Of a DNA stretch of 64,000 bases, positions 28,384 through 39,581 are shown in pieces. Origin of the DNA: Pratylenchus scribneri. Lineage: Eukaryota; Nematoda; Chromadorea; Rhabditida; Pratylenchidae. Under the pieces are notes generated by a model. The model was not told the origin of the DNA, did not search any database, and saw only the letters and a list, made by a program, of their open reading frames with translations. The translations under genes and the position numbers were made by a program. Position 1 is the first letter of the stretch, and each line of letters begins with the position of its first letter. The DNA lies in assembly GCA_030063045.1 (NCBI GenBank), contig JAQSEB010000002.1, forward strand, positions 1 to 64,000. The letters are read 5' to 3'.

Positions 28384-28902
28384 ATGGCAAGCCGTCAAAA
28401 GGAATATATTCGTATCCTCGGTGAAATTGTATCCTATCTTGTCATAACAGAGGATGTTCAATTAAAGGAAGAACAAAAAAATAATGAGGATTCGCTCCTA
28501 GATTTTATCCAATCTCTAGAACAAATTATACCCAAATATCCGGATATTCCAAATCCATACATGATAGCCAAAAAAATGAATAAACAAGCCGGTAATGATT
28601 TTATCCGTTATCTCTCCGATTTAAATATTTGCGTGCTTGATCCGCCTGTGCATAAAGAATATGATTTTCCACTAGAAAAATTACAACTTTTCTTTAAGAA
28701 TATGTCTCATTTGCACAAAAGGACGGAAATTTTTCCAATAAAATTAATGCCAGATGATCTCTATATGTTGCTCATTATCATCGCCGCAGGAGCAGCATAT
28801 TTAAACCATTCAATGGAACTAAAACTTGAACGATATGTCCAACAACTAGAAATTGGATCGGTGAAGGAAAAGAACGAAGATAAATTGAATGATAAGGAAT
28901 GA
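28384..28902 (+). CDS. helical Polinton protein related to the 461-aa protein tail, 172 aa
   Basis: Predominantly helical and charged, with no signal peptide. Residues 126-150 (LYMLLIIIAAGAAYLNHSME) resemble the IAxxAxYLH signature that appears twice in the 461-aa protein at 18312-19697, and both have an LY ahead of it. It may therefore be a single-unit member of that family. Divergent from PolB across a 318-base promoter region. The C-terminal end is a charged KEKNEDK tail. No function can be named. Intact ORF, AAAATG start. Confidence 0.6.
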   Translation: MASRQKEYIRILGEIVSYLVITEDVQLKEEQKNNEDSLLDFIQSLEQIIPKYPDIPNPYMIAKKMNKQAGNDFIRYLSDLNICVLDPPVHKEYDFPLEKLQLFFKNMSHLHKRTEIFPIKLMPDDLYMLLIIIAAGAAYLNHSMELKLERYVQQLEIGSVKEKNEDKLNDKE

Positions 28903-29446
28903 TATTTTTGATTAATAAATATTTCATAATAAAATTCCAATTCTTTCTATTTTTAGATTTTTTATATTTTTAGATATTTTTTTATATTTATAATTTTTTA
29001 TTATTAGATATTTTATATTTATAATTTTATTAGAAATTTTTAATTTTTATTTTTTCGCTTTATATTTTTCAATTAGTAGTTATTTTTGATATAAATTATT
29101 AATAATTTTTATTACTGAAATAAATTGAAAGGTGGGCCATCATCAGTACAATGCCTTTCAAAATATTTCCTTAAATTTCTGTTGTTTCGGCCCTTTAAAT
29201 TGTATACAACACTCACAAACCACAACAAATTCTATTTAAATTTAGACAATTATTTTATAATTAGACATTTTTTCTAGGCATTTTTTCTATATATTAGACT
29301 ATTTTATATTTAGTCTATATATATATATTAGACTATTTTATATTTATTCTTTATATTAGACTATTTTATATTTATTCTATATTTAGATATTTTTGTATAT
29401 ATATACTTCTTTCTATTTATTCTATATTTGGACAATTTTGTATGAT
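28903..29446. other. AT-rich spacer, one short open stretch
   Basis: Mostly (TA)n-like sequence. On the - strand about 29105-29225 there is a 40-codon open stretch with non-random composition (LKGRNNRNLRKYFERH), possibly a gene remnant. Nothing else supported. Confidence 0.4.
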
Positions 29447-29712
29447 TAAAACGAATATAAGAATGTTCGGCTAGAATAATAATTTGGTGAGGTATGCAAT
29501 GTTCGGCTACAATAATAATTTGATGAGGTGTGGTGAGGTATATAATAATAATTGGTGAGGTATATGATAATAATTGTTGTGGTGAGGTATATATCTTTTG
29601 GTGAGGTATATGATAATAATAATAATTGGTGAGGTATATGATAATAATTGTTGTGGTGAGGTATATATCTTTTGGTGAGGTATATGATAATAATAATAAT
29701 GGTTGTGGTGAG
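29447..29712. repeat. GGTGAGGTATATGATAATAAT-type repeats
   Basis: Imperfect copies of ggtgaggtatatgataataat and a paired unit with ttgttgtggtgaggtatatatc; two longer units at about 29570-29700 are nearly identical. Confidence 0.8.
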
Positions 29713-29729
29713 AAATGTATTTTTGATTA

Positions 29730-30200
29730 ATATGTTTTTGGTTAAAATGTGTTTTGACTATAATTTTTTGATTAATAAGTTTTTGATTAAAATGTGTTTT
29801 GAGTATAATGTATTTTTTGATTAATATGTTTTTGATTAAAATATATTTTTGATTAAAATGTGTTTTGAGTATAATGTATTTTTTGATTAATATGTTTTTG
29901 ATTAAATATGTTTTTGATTAAAATGTGTTTTGAGTATAATGTATTTTTTGATTAATATGTTTTTAATTAAATATGTTTTTGATTAAAATGTGTTTTGAGT
30001 ATAATGTATTTTTTGATTAATATGTTTTTGATTAAAATATATTTTTGATTAAAATGTGTTTTGAGTATAATGTATTATTTGATTAATATGTTTTTGATTA
30101 GATATGTTTTTGATTAAAATGTGTTTTGAGTATAATGTATTTTTGATTAATATGTTATTGATTAATTGTGTTTTTGGTAATAATGTGTTTTTGATTAAAT
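29730..30200. repeat. tandem array of about 48-70 bp, tttttgattaatatg units
   Basis: Units combine tttttgattaatatg, tttttgattaaaatgtg and ttttgagtataatgtatt. Register varies because sub-units are duplicated. No coding signal; it ends beside the 3' end of the RING gene. Confidence 0.85.
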
Positions 30201-30204
30201 GTTT

Positions 30205-31464
30205 TTACATGCCAGCAAGGCGAATTGGAAAGCAGTCTTGTTCGCTGTCAATAGTTCTTTTACAGACCGCACATTGGGGAATTTTTGATTCAAAAAGATT
30301 GTTATTAAGACAATTAAAGCAGCTATAAGCGTGGGAGCAGGATAAAACCACATTCACACTTTCTTCAAGACAAAAAATACATCTTGTTCCCTGTAATTGC
30401 CCTTCTTCAGTTCCCAAGTCATATTGAACTTTTGCAGCAGCCTCTCTTGCTATTCTGCATTTATTAATTGCATTGCGTTCCATTTTGATTGCAAATTCTT
30501 TATTATTTTGTTCTGATGCTTCTTTGGCCTTTTTTCGTGCCAGTTGTGCCTCTTTCATTGCATTCCTAGCCAAATATTGATCGCAACGCTTCTGTTAGTG
30601 CAAAACAGGTGGAATTAAATTGGGGCAAATAGGCAAAATTAAATTGGGGCAAGCAAAACAGATGGAATTAAATTGGGGCAAGCAAAACAGGCGGAATTAA
30701 ATTGGGGCAATCAAAACAGGCGGAATTAAATTGGGGCAATCAAAATAGGCGGAATTAAAATGGGACAAACAAAACAGGCGGAATTAAATTGGGGCAAGCA
30801 AAACAGATGGAATTAATTTGGGGCAAGCAAAACAGGCGGAATTAAATTGTGGCAATCAAAATAGGCGGAATTAAAATGGGACAAACAAAACAGGCGGAAT
30901 TAAATTGGGGCAATCAAAATAGGCGGAATTATATTGTGGCAAGTAAAACAGGCGGAATTAAATTGGGGCAAGCAAACCAGGCGGAATTAAATTGGGTCAA
31001 ACAAAACAGGCGGAATTAAATTGGGACAAGCAAAATAGGCGGATTAATTCACAAATCAGAAGAAATGAAATTACCTTCCAGAAAGTAGGGGGCCATTTTC
31101 GGCGATTGATCGCTGAGAGTTGTGAAATTGCGAAGTTTGCACGCTTGTGTTCGCGGTAGCCAAATTGTAAGACAATCTCTTTTGCTATGTTTTGTTCCTT
31201 GATTTTTTCTTCTAATGCCACATTCTTTTCTCCCTCTCTTATAAACTTAAGAAAGTTCAAAATTCAAAATATTATAATTAATAATTTACTGCTTCTTGCG
31301 CATTCTTTAGATCGAGTATTAATCTGGAATTTTCTCGCAACGTTTGGCCATACACATGCTTTAATATTGCGATTTCGATGCGAAAGTTAGCTAAAGAATG
31401 CATGAAAACTAATCTGGGTTTAGAAAAAAATACCTATTTCTTGTGCTCTTGTTGTTAAGGGCAT
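30205..31464 (-). CDS. coiled-coil RING-finger protein, four exons, 235 aa
   Basis: Exons on the - strand: 31464-31434, 31408-31290, 31245-31075, 30591-30205; three GT-AG introns, all phases consistent. The C-terminal RING has the C3HC4 plan: CIFCLEE, then CSHAYSCFNC, then CAVCKRTID. Such RINGs are E3 ubiquitin ligase modules, here closest in look to the IAP/neuralized type; there is no BIR domain. The middle (residues 55-170) is rich in Ala, Lys, Glu and Arg and probably helical. The last intron (483 bp) is almost wholly the 30600-31045 minisatellite. It is the rightmost gene of the Polinton. A spliced cellular-type gene inside a virus-like element suggests capture from a host; it may redirect host ubiquitination, which is inference. 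Confidence 0.75.
30600..31045. repeat. 28-bp minisatellite filling a RING-gene intron
   Basis: About fifteen copies of aaacaggcggaattaaattggggcaagc with substitutions. It occupies nearly all of the intron 31074-30592. Confidence 0.9.
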
Positions 31465-31639
31465 TTTATGATTTAGTAAAAAGTAATGAGGATTGGTAAA
31501 AAAGTTTGAATTTTGAAATGATGGTATATGAAGAGTTTGGGAAGACTTATATATAGTGGTTATAAGGATGTTTGGAATGATACATAACATTCCATGCACG
31601 CCCATTTTCATTATAATTTATTCCATTAGTTTTTATGTT

Positions 31640-31980
31640 ATTGGCAAAAATGTTCCATCAAATCATTTTCATAATCATATATTCCATTCGTTTTTATGGA
31701 ATTGGCAACATACACGCCATTTTCATAATCATTTATTTCATTCGTTTTTATAGGATTGCCAACATACGCGCCATTTTCATAATCATTTATTCCATTCGTT
31801 TTTATGGAATTGGCAACATACACGCCATTTTCATAATCATTTATTTCATTCGTTTTTATAGGATTGCCAACATACGCGCCATTTTCATAATCATTTATTC
31901 CATTCGTTTTTATGGGATTGACAACATACACGCCATTTTCATAATCATTTATTTCATTCGTTTTTATGGGATTGACATCA
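31640..31980. repeat. 54-bp tandem array
   Basis: About six copies of a 54-bp unit (contains tggcaacatacacgccattt). Because 54 is a multiple of three the array is open in several frames (18-residue repeats), which produces false ORFs on both strands. Confidence 0.9.
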
Positions 31981-32069
31981 AAATGATGGCCACTCTTGTA
32001 TTAATCTATCCAAACATCAAAAATCATATTTTTATGTTTTGTAAACACTCAATTTTTGGCAAAAATTTA

Positions 32070-32183
32070 TTATATTAATTGATTCGGAGTTGGGAAAGTT
32101 GGGAATGGAAATTGATTGGGAGAGGATTATATTAATTGATTCGGAGTTGGGAAAGTTGGGAATGGAAATTGATTGGGAGAGGA
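32070..32183. repeat. 57-bp direct repeat, two copies, beside the right TIR
   Basis: 32070-32126 and 32127-32183 are near-identical (each contains gattcggagttgggaaag). Purine-rich on this strand; the left end of the element is pyrimidine-rich at the matching place. Confidence 0.9.
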
Positions 32184-32250
32184 AAGGTTTGGGCTCTATT
32201 TTGTGTACTTCACAATTTTATTTCGCGATTAAAAAATATAAGTAGCTGCT
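32181..32250 (-). repeat. Polinton right terminal inverted repeat
   Basis: Inverse complement of 7068-7137, one mismatch in 70. Followed at once by the duplication gttgaa (32251-32256). Confidence 0.95.
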
Positions 32251-32256
32251 GTTGAA

Positions 32257-32820
32257 CATAATCATAATCATATTAAAAAAGAAAGGGTTTTATAGATAGG
32301 AAGTAATTGGTTCGAGTAAATGCATATTAAAGTTTATGAAAAATTTGGGAAGATAGGGAATTTTTTAAATGTTATTATATTAAAATATTTCTGTTTTATC
32401 TTAACATTTATTGCAGAAATCTGGGTCACATATATTTCCCTCAAATTTAACTAACCAATTTTTTGCTCTTCATTTGGCGCAGAAGAACATCTCAAATCCC
32501 ATTCTTTCTGAAGACAATTATGCCGCCTCCAAATTTGAGTGGAGAAAAACTTGCTTTTTGAAGTTTGCGAGATCCTCTGTACCATCTCTATTCATTATTT
32601 TGTATTGTTATGATTGAGCTATAAAATTAAAATCATGAAGCTGCTATGAATGGAAATGTTGCTATTCAAATTAGGAAACAAAGAAAGTAATAAATTAACA
32701 ATTAATTATATTTTTATATAATAAATAAATAATAATCCTTAATTAAAAATCAATAAATTTTTATTTGTAATTAAGATGAATTCAATACTTTAAAATTACA
32801 GGATAAAAACGATTATTGTC
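32257..32820. other. right flank of the Polinton; no gene assigned
   Basis: AT-rich; a short ORF at 32411-32617 has no recognisable domain and no splice support. Confidence 0.4.
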
Positions 32821-33643
32821 ATGGAAATCCATCGCATACTCCTAATTCTATATTTGCTGCAAGCCAATTTTATATTATTGATTGACACTTGTTCTCAAAC
32901 AAGCACCGCTTCCACCCCAACACCGACCACAACCACAAGCACGACGACAACAACATCAACAACAACGACAGCATTGCCATGTTCCACATGCAGTTTGGCA
33001 ACAATAACTTTGACTGCCGGCAACGTGAATCAGGGAACGACGACACCCACCACACCGGGGGTACAATTCGATGCGACTGGATGTGCCATATTGACTGTAA
33101 CGTGCACTGCCCAACCGGGAGGACAAGTCTTCATGCAGGTATTTATTTTGAATTTTTAATTTTAATTATTTTTTCAAAGTAGCATTCAAGAGATCCCTTA
33201 TATTTGAATGAAAACTTTTTAATTTACTAGAGATATTCATTAGATTAGAAGAACAGTATTGGCTTACCTGAAAATATTACTTTCTTAATATATAGATTGA
33301 AATTTTTTAATTTGGTTTTGATTGTTCGCTCATTCCAATATTTGTTAAATATATATGATTTATTGATTATGATTGCAAATAAATGTTTAATTTAAAATAG
33401 TGATTTTGGATTATCTTATTTAAGCAATTTATAAATAAATATAAACAGGCAGCCCTTATTTTTACTATATATTTATACAATGCATTTTTAAAGTTTAATG
33501 TGAATCAAGGAGGCCCATTGAATCCAATAGGGACTGTTGTGACGGCAACTTTGAATTGTAATGAAAACATGCAATGGGAATTCAGGCCAGGAATGGGTCA
33601 ACCAAACCGGGTAATAACCGAAGTGAATTGCGTTCTGGCATGA
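32821..33643 (+). CDS. secreted C6-domain protein, two exons
   Basis: Exon 1 is 32821-33138 and exon 2 is 33494-33643; GT-AG intron, phase 0; 155 aa. Residues 1-23 form a signal peptide, followed by a Thr-rich stretch with long TTTT runs, probably O-glycosylated. The remainder is the nematode C6 domain: CSTC at the start, GCAILTVTC, the second half beginning FNVNQGGPLNPIG, then TLNCNENMQWEF and the last Cys in EVNCVLA. The exon join falls inside the domain and restores its second half, which supports the model. C6-domain proteins are nematode-specific and secreted; their role is not known. Nothing looks broken. Confidence 0.8.
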
Positions 33644-33961
33644 ATGAATTGACAACGGACATCAAAAGCAAGAAATTATTATGTACATAATTTTTATCCT
33701 AATTCGTTTATTTCATTTGATTTAATGTGTTGAAAAAATATCTTAAATTTTCTCAAAAACCCAATTAAATTTTGTATTCGTTCGAGGAACCATATTGCAC
33801 TTATTCAAATTTTTATGCATCTTAGGCATCAGATTTAACAATAAATTAAAATAGATAATCAAAAATTACATTTGAAATTACTGAAAAGCAACAAATAAAA
33901 ATAGATTATTGAAAGCATTTTCGGTATAATGCCAGAAATCAAAAAATAAATTTCTTTTTAG

Positions 33962-34468
33962 CACCGAACTGGGATTCACTCCCAAATAAGATTAAAGATT
34001 ATGATGGTGAACCGGAAAGTGTAAACCGTTTTGCCATTGAACAACAGCATACAAATCTTTCTAAACAAATTAACACCGATGATATGGAGGAAGAGGAAAA
34101 ATCGACAAGTTTCGGTGAAAATTATGGAAAGAAGAAGAATTTATCCGAACAAGTTGAATCCGATGACGAGGCGATAAATTTTGGGATCCTGAAGATTTGG
34201 AATATTCGAAATATAATATAAACTTGAAAGATAAAACCGACATGTAGAATTTGGTGGGAAATCGAAAATGGCAAATGAAGAATTTGACAGAGAAAAAATC
34301 ATACAACACGGTGAAGGAAGTGTTGACAATGATGAACATTCAAATGGGCTCATCAAAATTGGCCAAGAAGATGAAGGGTCCAAAGATGATTGGGAAATGG
34401 TGGATAAGGCAGAAACTGAGCCAATGAAAAATGAAGAAGGAGATGAGCATCGTGAAAGTGGAATATAA
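33962..34468 (+). pseudogene. degenerate acidic coding remnant
   Basis: After a TTTTTAG acceptor-like site an open frame runs 33963-34220 (acidic, with EEEEKSTSFGENYGKK), and another frame runs 34268-34468 (DDWEMVDKAE). Both are acidic and may have been one protein, but frames differ and no start or domain is clear. Probably a decayed exon; could be part of an unrecognised gene. Confidence 0.35.
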
Positions 34469-35180
34469 TCGATGGATGGAAATTAAATGAGATGACCTAA
34501 AGGATCATATTTGTGAATGACGGATATTTAAGAGATTTAACGCTATTTCCAGCGTTTTTGGATTCATAGACGATACATTTTATGGGGAATTTAAACTATT
34601 ACATATTTTAACCCACTCTTTATTTGAAACTATTCTAGCTTTTTCCATACATAATTTAATTTTTCAAATTTCAACAAAAAGGATGTTTTCAGACAAACGA
34701 TGCCATGGTTAAAATTCCTTTTCAAAAAATACAGTAATCATTTTTATCTCTATTTATTTTTTGCTTTTTCATCTTGTCGCATTTCCTTTTGGATATTCCG
34801 ATAACCAAAAAACATTTTTTGGAAATTAATTTGTCGATATTAAATTGTTTGGCGCATGAAGTGAAGCCCAATGATGGGATAGCGAAGTCAATTGAGTTTG
34901 GTAATTTGGCTATTGTTGCTTAACAGTTATCGAATTGTTTAAACTTTAAATATAATTGAATACTATTTGGATAGAAGAATCTCAAAATATGATGAATTTT
35001 TGGAGAATAATATTTATTATTATTACCTATTTTATTATTAGGCTACTAAAAAATTAATATAAATAAATTTATTTTAAAAACCATTATAAACATTATAAAC
35101 AAATAATAAAAATATGGAATTTATATGAAAAATTTGATAATATTAATATGTAATTTTGATCATACAATTCAAATGCTCTT
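34469..35180. other. AT-rich spacer
   Basis: No gene, repeat array or RNA recognised. Confidence 0.5.
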
Positions 35181-36686
35181 TTATTTTTGCCAGTCGCATT
35201 CGGGTCTCCAATTTGGATTGAAACGAGCATTGGATTCCAAATTTTCCATTTGGCATTCCAGGATTTTGTCCAATTTCATCAAACATGGCTAAAATTGTAT
35301 AATGTTTATTTTTATTATTGTAATTAATAGTTAATTAGTCCTTCCTAATAAGATTATTTTAACAAAAGCAATAGATAATTGACCATAATATTTAAAATAT
35401 TTCTTATTTAAAATGTATTCTTAATCAATACTAAACAATATTTAATGCAGAATTCGCGAAATTAAGACCTGATAGGAAAAAATAGATTGCATATCGCATG
35501 TAGGAACATCTCCTTTACAAAAACTGAAACATTGTTCCTCAACACCTAATAAAATAAATGTTGAAAAAATTTTAAATTTATCCTAAAAAATTTCACCCTT
35601 CTGCTTGCAACATTCGGTGTTGTCATTTCCATCTGATTAAATTCAAAATAATAAAAAATAAAATAATTATAATAATAATTAATAATAATAATTTATATAA
35701 AATGAATAAATTTTTAAAATGTAAATTTTTTTTCTTGCTTATAACCTGCAGCGCAATATGCCCATGTTGTTAATTGTGAAACACATTTCAATCCTAAACC
35801 GCTTCCCAGGCTCGATGCGCTCGTATTATAGCCGCAAAGGGGAAGGCAAAATTTCATATCGTGATCTCCGACCTCAAAAAATAATATTGAATAAAAATAC
35901 ACTATTTAATAAAATCTTTTTTTTTTGAAATTATATTTTTTCAATAATTGCAAATTTTTCTTTTTAACCGTTCGGCAACAATTTTGAATGCGTCTATGAT
36001 GTGCATGATGACAACTGCATTTACAGTGTTTAGCCAAAAGTTGGGCCTTTAAAAATTTTATATTAAAATTACAGTAAAAATATAGAATTTATTAGTTTCA
36101 CATTTAAAAGACAGTCAAATTTGACCATAATTTTAGGCATTGTTTTGCTTTTTAAGAGAATTCTATATGCCTATAATGTATAAATTAAATAGGAATCATT
36201 TATTTGGCAATAAAATATTGATAAAAAAAAATGTCGAAAAATTAAATAGGCCAATTTGAGACCATAAAAGATGGTAAAATTAGCTCTCCTACCCGCAACA
36301 ACGATCTCCTCTAATCTAATCCTGTACCAAGCCTAATTTTTATGGTCAAATGAATCCAATTTCAGTTTTTTGTTGCCAAATTCATATTTTCTAAAAAATT
36401 TATTAGCGTTTTTTATTTAGGTAATTCCTTGAAATAATATTTAAAAATTTAGAAGACAAAAACTTTTTTTAAATTAATAACTTTTATCCCCTACCTTGAC
36501 TAATTTTCCATAACAATTGCCTTGGAGTGCTTTTTCTATACAAAATTCCTTTTCATCTGGACAAAATTCTTGAAGCTCTTCCTGGGTCAGTGGATGTGCC
36601 ACAGCGGAACTCATTCGAATTTGAGCACAAATAATCAATAGCATGAAAACCGTGGCCAATAGGCCCAGGGCAAATAAACTAAACAT
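35181..36686 (-). CDS. secreted DB-domain protein, six exons
   Basis: Exons on the - strand: 36686-36495, 36046-35969, 35872-35746, 35632-35597, 35545-35469, 35288-35181; all GT-AG with consistent phases (0,0,1,1,0), 205 aa. Residues 1-30 form a signal peptide or anchor (FALGLLATVFMLLIICAQ). A Cys/His-rich exon follows (CKCSCHHAHHRR), then the DB module: CC, FCLPLCGYN, AYCAADGNDNTECCKQKG, QCFSFCKGD, and PCLMKLDKILEC. DB domains are nematode-specific secreted modules with an Ig-like fold; their function is poorly known. Five independent in-phase joins, each bringing conserved cysteines into order, make the structure convincing. No damage seen. Confidence 0.8.
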
Positions 36687-37359
36687 TTTGAGGGGAAAGA
36701 TTTTTATATATACTAATTTTGCTAAAATATAAAATTTGCGTTCGATTATATTTAACCTAATTGAAAATACATATCGCTTAATATTAAATTCGATTATATT
36801 TAAATTAATTGAAAATACATATCGCTTTATATTAAATCGCATTACCAAATTGAAATCGAAATGAACTTCGATTTAAAAAATTATTCATTGCTCTTAATTA
36901 AGCGCAAATGCCTATTTCTGCTTAATTCACTTGGTTAAATATAAAATTTTAAAAAATAATTAAAAAATCATCTATAACAATCAAATTATTTAAAAATGTA
37001 TTCAACCGATGTGAATTGTGTCGGCCATTTTTTGTCTTGTTTTGCTCCTTTTGTTGCTGTTGTTCAATTAAATTTGCTTTTGCATTATATGTATTAATAA
37101 TATAGCTGCAAGCTTCAAATTTTGGCTCAACACTTACGAGCATTAAAAATTTTTCAATTACCAGAAAATTAACAACCTAAAATATGCGTTGACCATTATT
37201 CTCTCATTATAGGAAAAAAGTGGAGCGCAAACTGAATGAAACATTCATTCTTGGGATTATAAGGATTGGCGGATTCGGGGAAGAGGGTAAATCCTAATCC
37301 TATAAAGAAAGCCATTTTTGATTGAAGTATAAAGGGATGGCTGAAAAATCTATTATTTT
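36687..37359. other. intergenic, no gene recognised
   Basis: Contains two near-copies of attcgattatatttaa...gaaaatacatatcgctt (36740-36835). The - strand ORF over them lacks features of a protein. Confidence 0.45.
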
Positions 37360-37500
37360 TTATTTACGGCGAAACGCGGAATGACTGCGTCTTTCCCATA
37401 AATATTCATCGATATATCCTTTTCCTATCTTGACCAAAGGATCTGCGCGATATGCTGGATCACATTTAAAGGATTTTCGCAAAAATTGATTCAATTTGAT
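37360..37500 (-). CDS. possible terminal exon of an unknown gene
   Basis: A - strand open stretch ends at a stop (37362-37360) and reads SFKCDPAYRADPLVKIGKGY then EYLWERRSHSAFRRK. Composition is protein-like and unlike the surroundings. I cannot find the upstream exons or name a family. Confidence 0.3.
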   Translation of the reverse strand: MKLNQFLRKSFKCDPAYRADPLVKIGKGYIDEYLWERRSHSAFRRK

Positions 37501-38246
37501 GAAGAAAAAATTCAATTGGCATTATCAAATATGATTTAAGATAATCAAGAGAGTTTCAACTGTGATAATGATAATTTTTCTATGAAATTAATGGATCTAT
37601 AGAATTCTTCTTGAACATAAATTCGAGTGGATTCTGATTAATTTAGTAGTATGCATTCTGAAAATTGCCCAATTTCCTTTATTTGTAGTAGAAAATCTCA
37701 AAAAATTTTATTACAATTTATTTTAACAAATTAATAATATACTCTTTCATTAAAAATTGTTTACTTTGATGCTTGGAAAACATGATTTCAGTGTTCTTTG
37801 CTGCATGCTATTTGACTATCGACTTTTTTTCCTTGTGGTCTGATATCTAATAATCTTTACATTAGCCTTATTATAGAAATTCATTGCCGAACTTAATAAA
37901 TATGAGAAGAAAAATAAAATAGGCTTATTAAGTTTTCCATGAAATTTTTCGAAATTTCATATTTTGTATGTAACCAAAAAATGTTGAATGAGCTTTGATC
38001 TTTGCTGTTTACCATTTCCCTTCCCATATTTCACCCCTTCTCTTGAGTTCAAAATAACAAAAATGTAAACAAAAAAAAGCAATAACAATTTTGGTCCCTT
38101 GCCCCTAAATCAATTTCTTTGCTAAAAGTATAAAAAAGTGGTTTAATACAATGATTTTATCCGTGAGAAAAATAAATTATTAAAATTTTTAGAAATATTT
38201 TTTATTCATTGTATTTTTCATCTTCAAAAATCATAGCGCAAAAAAG
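37501..38246. other. intergenic, no gene recognised
   Basis: AT-rich with many stops in all frames. Confidence 0.45.
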
Positions 38247-39058
38247 ATGGCTGAATCACGTCAAGCAAATGTGGTAAAAATTTAATTAAAATATTGGGTA
38301 TTTATTTATTAATATAATAGGAAACTCTGGAAATTCTTTAAAAAATTTTTATTTCGAATTGAATTTCAATAAGAAAACCCTTTAATTTCCTACTTTATTC
38401 AGAGGATCTAAACAAGCTGATTATTCAATTTATATTTATATTATGACTTAGATCTACTGTAAATATTCTATTTTAAGCCCCATCTCTTTTATACCCCTTC
38501 TCTATTTTAAGCCCCCCTATCGAAAAATTCATGTCAAAACAACCAATTTAGAAGCGAAGTTAAGTCGATATAAGCAATTTTTATTTCAAAAAATTCAGAA
38601 AATTTGTCACTCGGAGGGTCTTTGAAATTTTTAAGCCCCGGGCTTAAAATAGAATATTTGCTGTAATATAAAAAAATTATATTTACATTTATAATTTTCG
38701 ATAATGAAATTTCCAGCCTGGCAATGATGCTAAAACCCCCGGGGGTTCATCTCCTTTTGAAGGAAAATCGTCTTCGTCAGCAGCAGTAGGCGGAATGAGA
38801 AAAACGCTCAATTCTATTGTGCCACCTCGTTATCAGCCTTTGACCATTTCTGCATTAGTCGTGGCCGCTGCCGGCTATTACCTCTATTATGGGCCAAAAC
38901 GAACATATCATAGCCAAAATCAACAACAGCAAAATTCTATTGGCATACCTTCTCCAGCACCAGTTTCGGCACCAGGAAGTGGTCAAATGGCTGGCGGACA
39001 ACAATCTGTTCAACCCGGAAAGGAGGTGAAACGAGGTGTCACTGAAAAACGTGCCTGA
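38247..39058 (+). CDS. single-pass membrane protein, two exons, 122 aa
   Basis: Exon 1 (38247-38273) encodes nine residues; exon 2 is 38717-39058; GT-AG intron of 443 bp, phase 0. The N terminus is Gly/Ser-rich and polar. One hydrophobic segment, LTISALVVAAAGYYLYYG (about residues 53-70), is followed by a basic KRTYH and a Gln/Pro-rich tail. No signal peptide precedes it, so a single internal anchor, perhaps in the mitochondrial or ER membrane, is likely. No family recognised. The intron holds a small TA-flanked inverted-repeat element. Confidence 0.6.
38457..38663. mobile_element. 207-bp MITE flanked by TA
   Basis: Ends CTGTAAATATTCTATTTTAA and, inverted, CAGCAAATATTCTATTTTAA; TA dinucleotides at 38455-38456 and 38664-38665 suggest a Tc1/mariner-type duplication. 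Non-coding, inside the intron of the preceding gene. Confidence 0.65.
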
Positions 39059-39581
39059 AAATTCGGATTTAATGAATGGAATGGAGGTATTTGATGGAGA
39101 ATCAGATTTATAAATGCCACAAGAACAAGAGTCTAAATATTTTCCAATTATTATTTTTCAATAAGAAATGATAAACATCTTTTCTTCGCGCCAAATTTAT
39201 CACTATTCATAACAAAAATCAATAAAATACTTAAATTTGTCGAATTTTTGAATTTTACAATTAAAATTTCCATTTAATTTTCATTTTTTTTTTTGATATG
39301 AACTTTTCTTTTCCTCTGTTTGTTCAGTCTAATTTTTTGGAGCGGCATTTTGCCTCTGGTTAACTTTCTCCTTTTTGCGTCAAACTCGCCGGCCAAAAGG
39401 AATGAAGCCATATGGACAAATAATTCATAAAATAAAATTGCTCACATCTGATTTTCCCGAAATTCCATTCAACCTCATAAAATATGAAGTTTGCCCTAAA
39501 TTTCATATAGGTAATTCCTTTTCCTATCTTAAAAATTCTGATTTAAAATTGTCCTTTTTTGCAATTATTTCCACAGGAAAA

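Larger units (their letters stand above)
7068..32250. mobile_element. complete Polinton/Maverick virus-like transposon, 25.2 kb
   Basis: Both ends were found directly. The element starts AGCAGCTACTTAT and ends with the inverse complement, giving the AG...CT termini typical of Polintons. It is flanked by the 6-bp duplication gttgaa (7062-7067, 32251-32256), the length Polinton integrases make. Inside are the diagnostic genes: protein-primed PolB, retroviral-type integrase, packaging ATPase, adenain-like protease, major and minor capsid proteins. Terminal repeats are only 70 bp, short for the group. Accessory genes include an innexin, a PAZ-only protein, a RING protein and several unknowns. Most core ORFs are full length, so the insertion looks young, but the minor capsid gene and the innexin each have a frame break. 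The capsid set suggests it can make, or recently made, virions. Confidence 0.97.

Noticed and set aside
31635..32078. 147-codon + strand ORF and 97-codon - strand ORF
   Set aside because: Both are produced by a 54-bp tandem array whose length is a multiple of three; repeated IFIIIYSIRFYGI has no protein logic.
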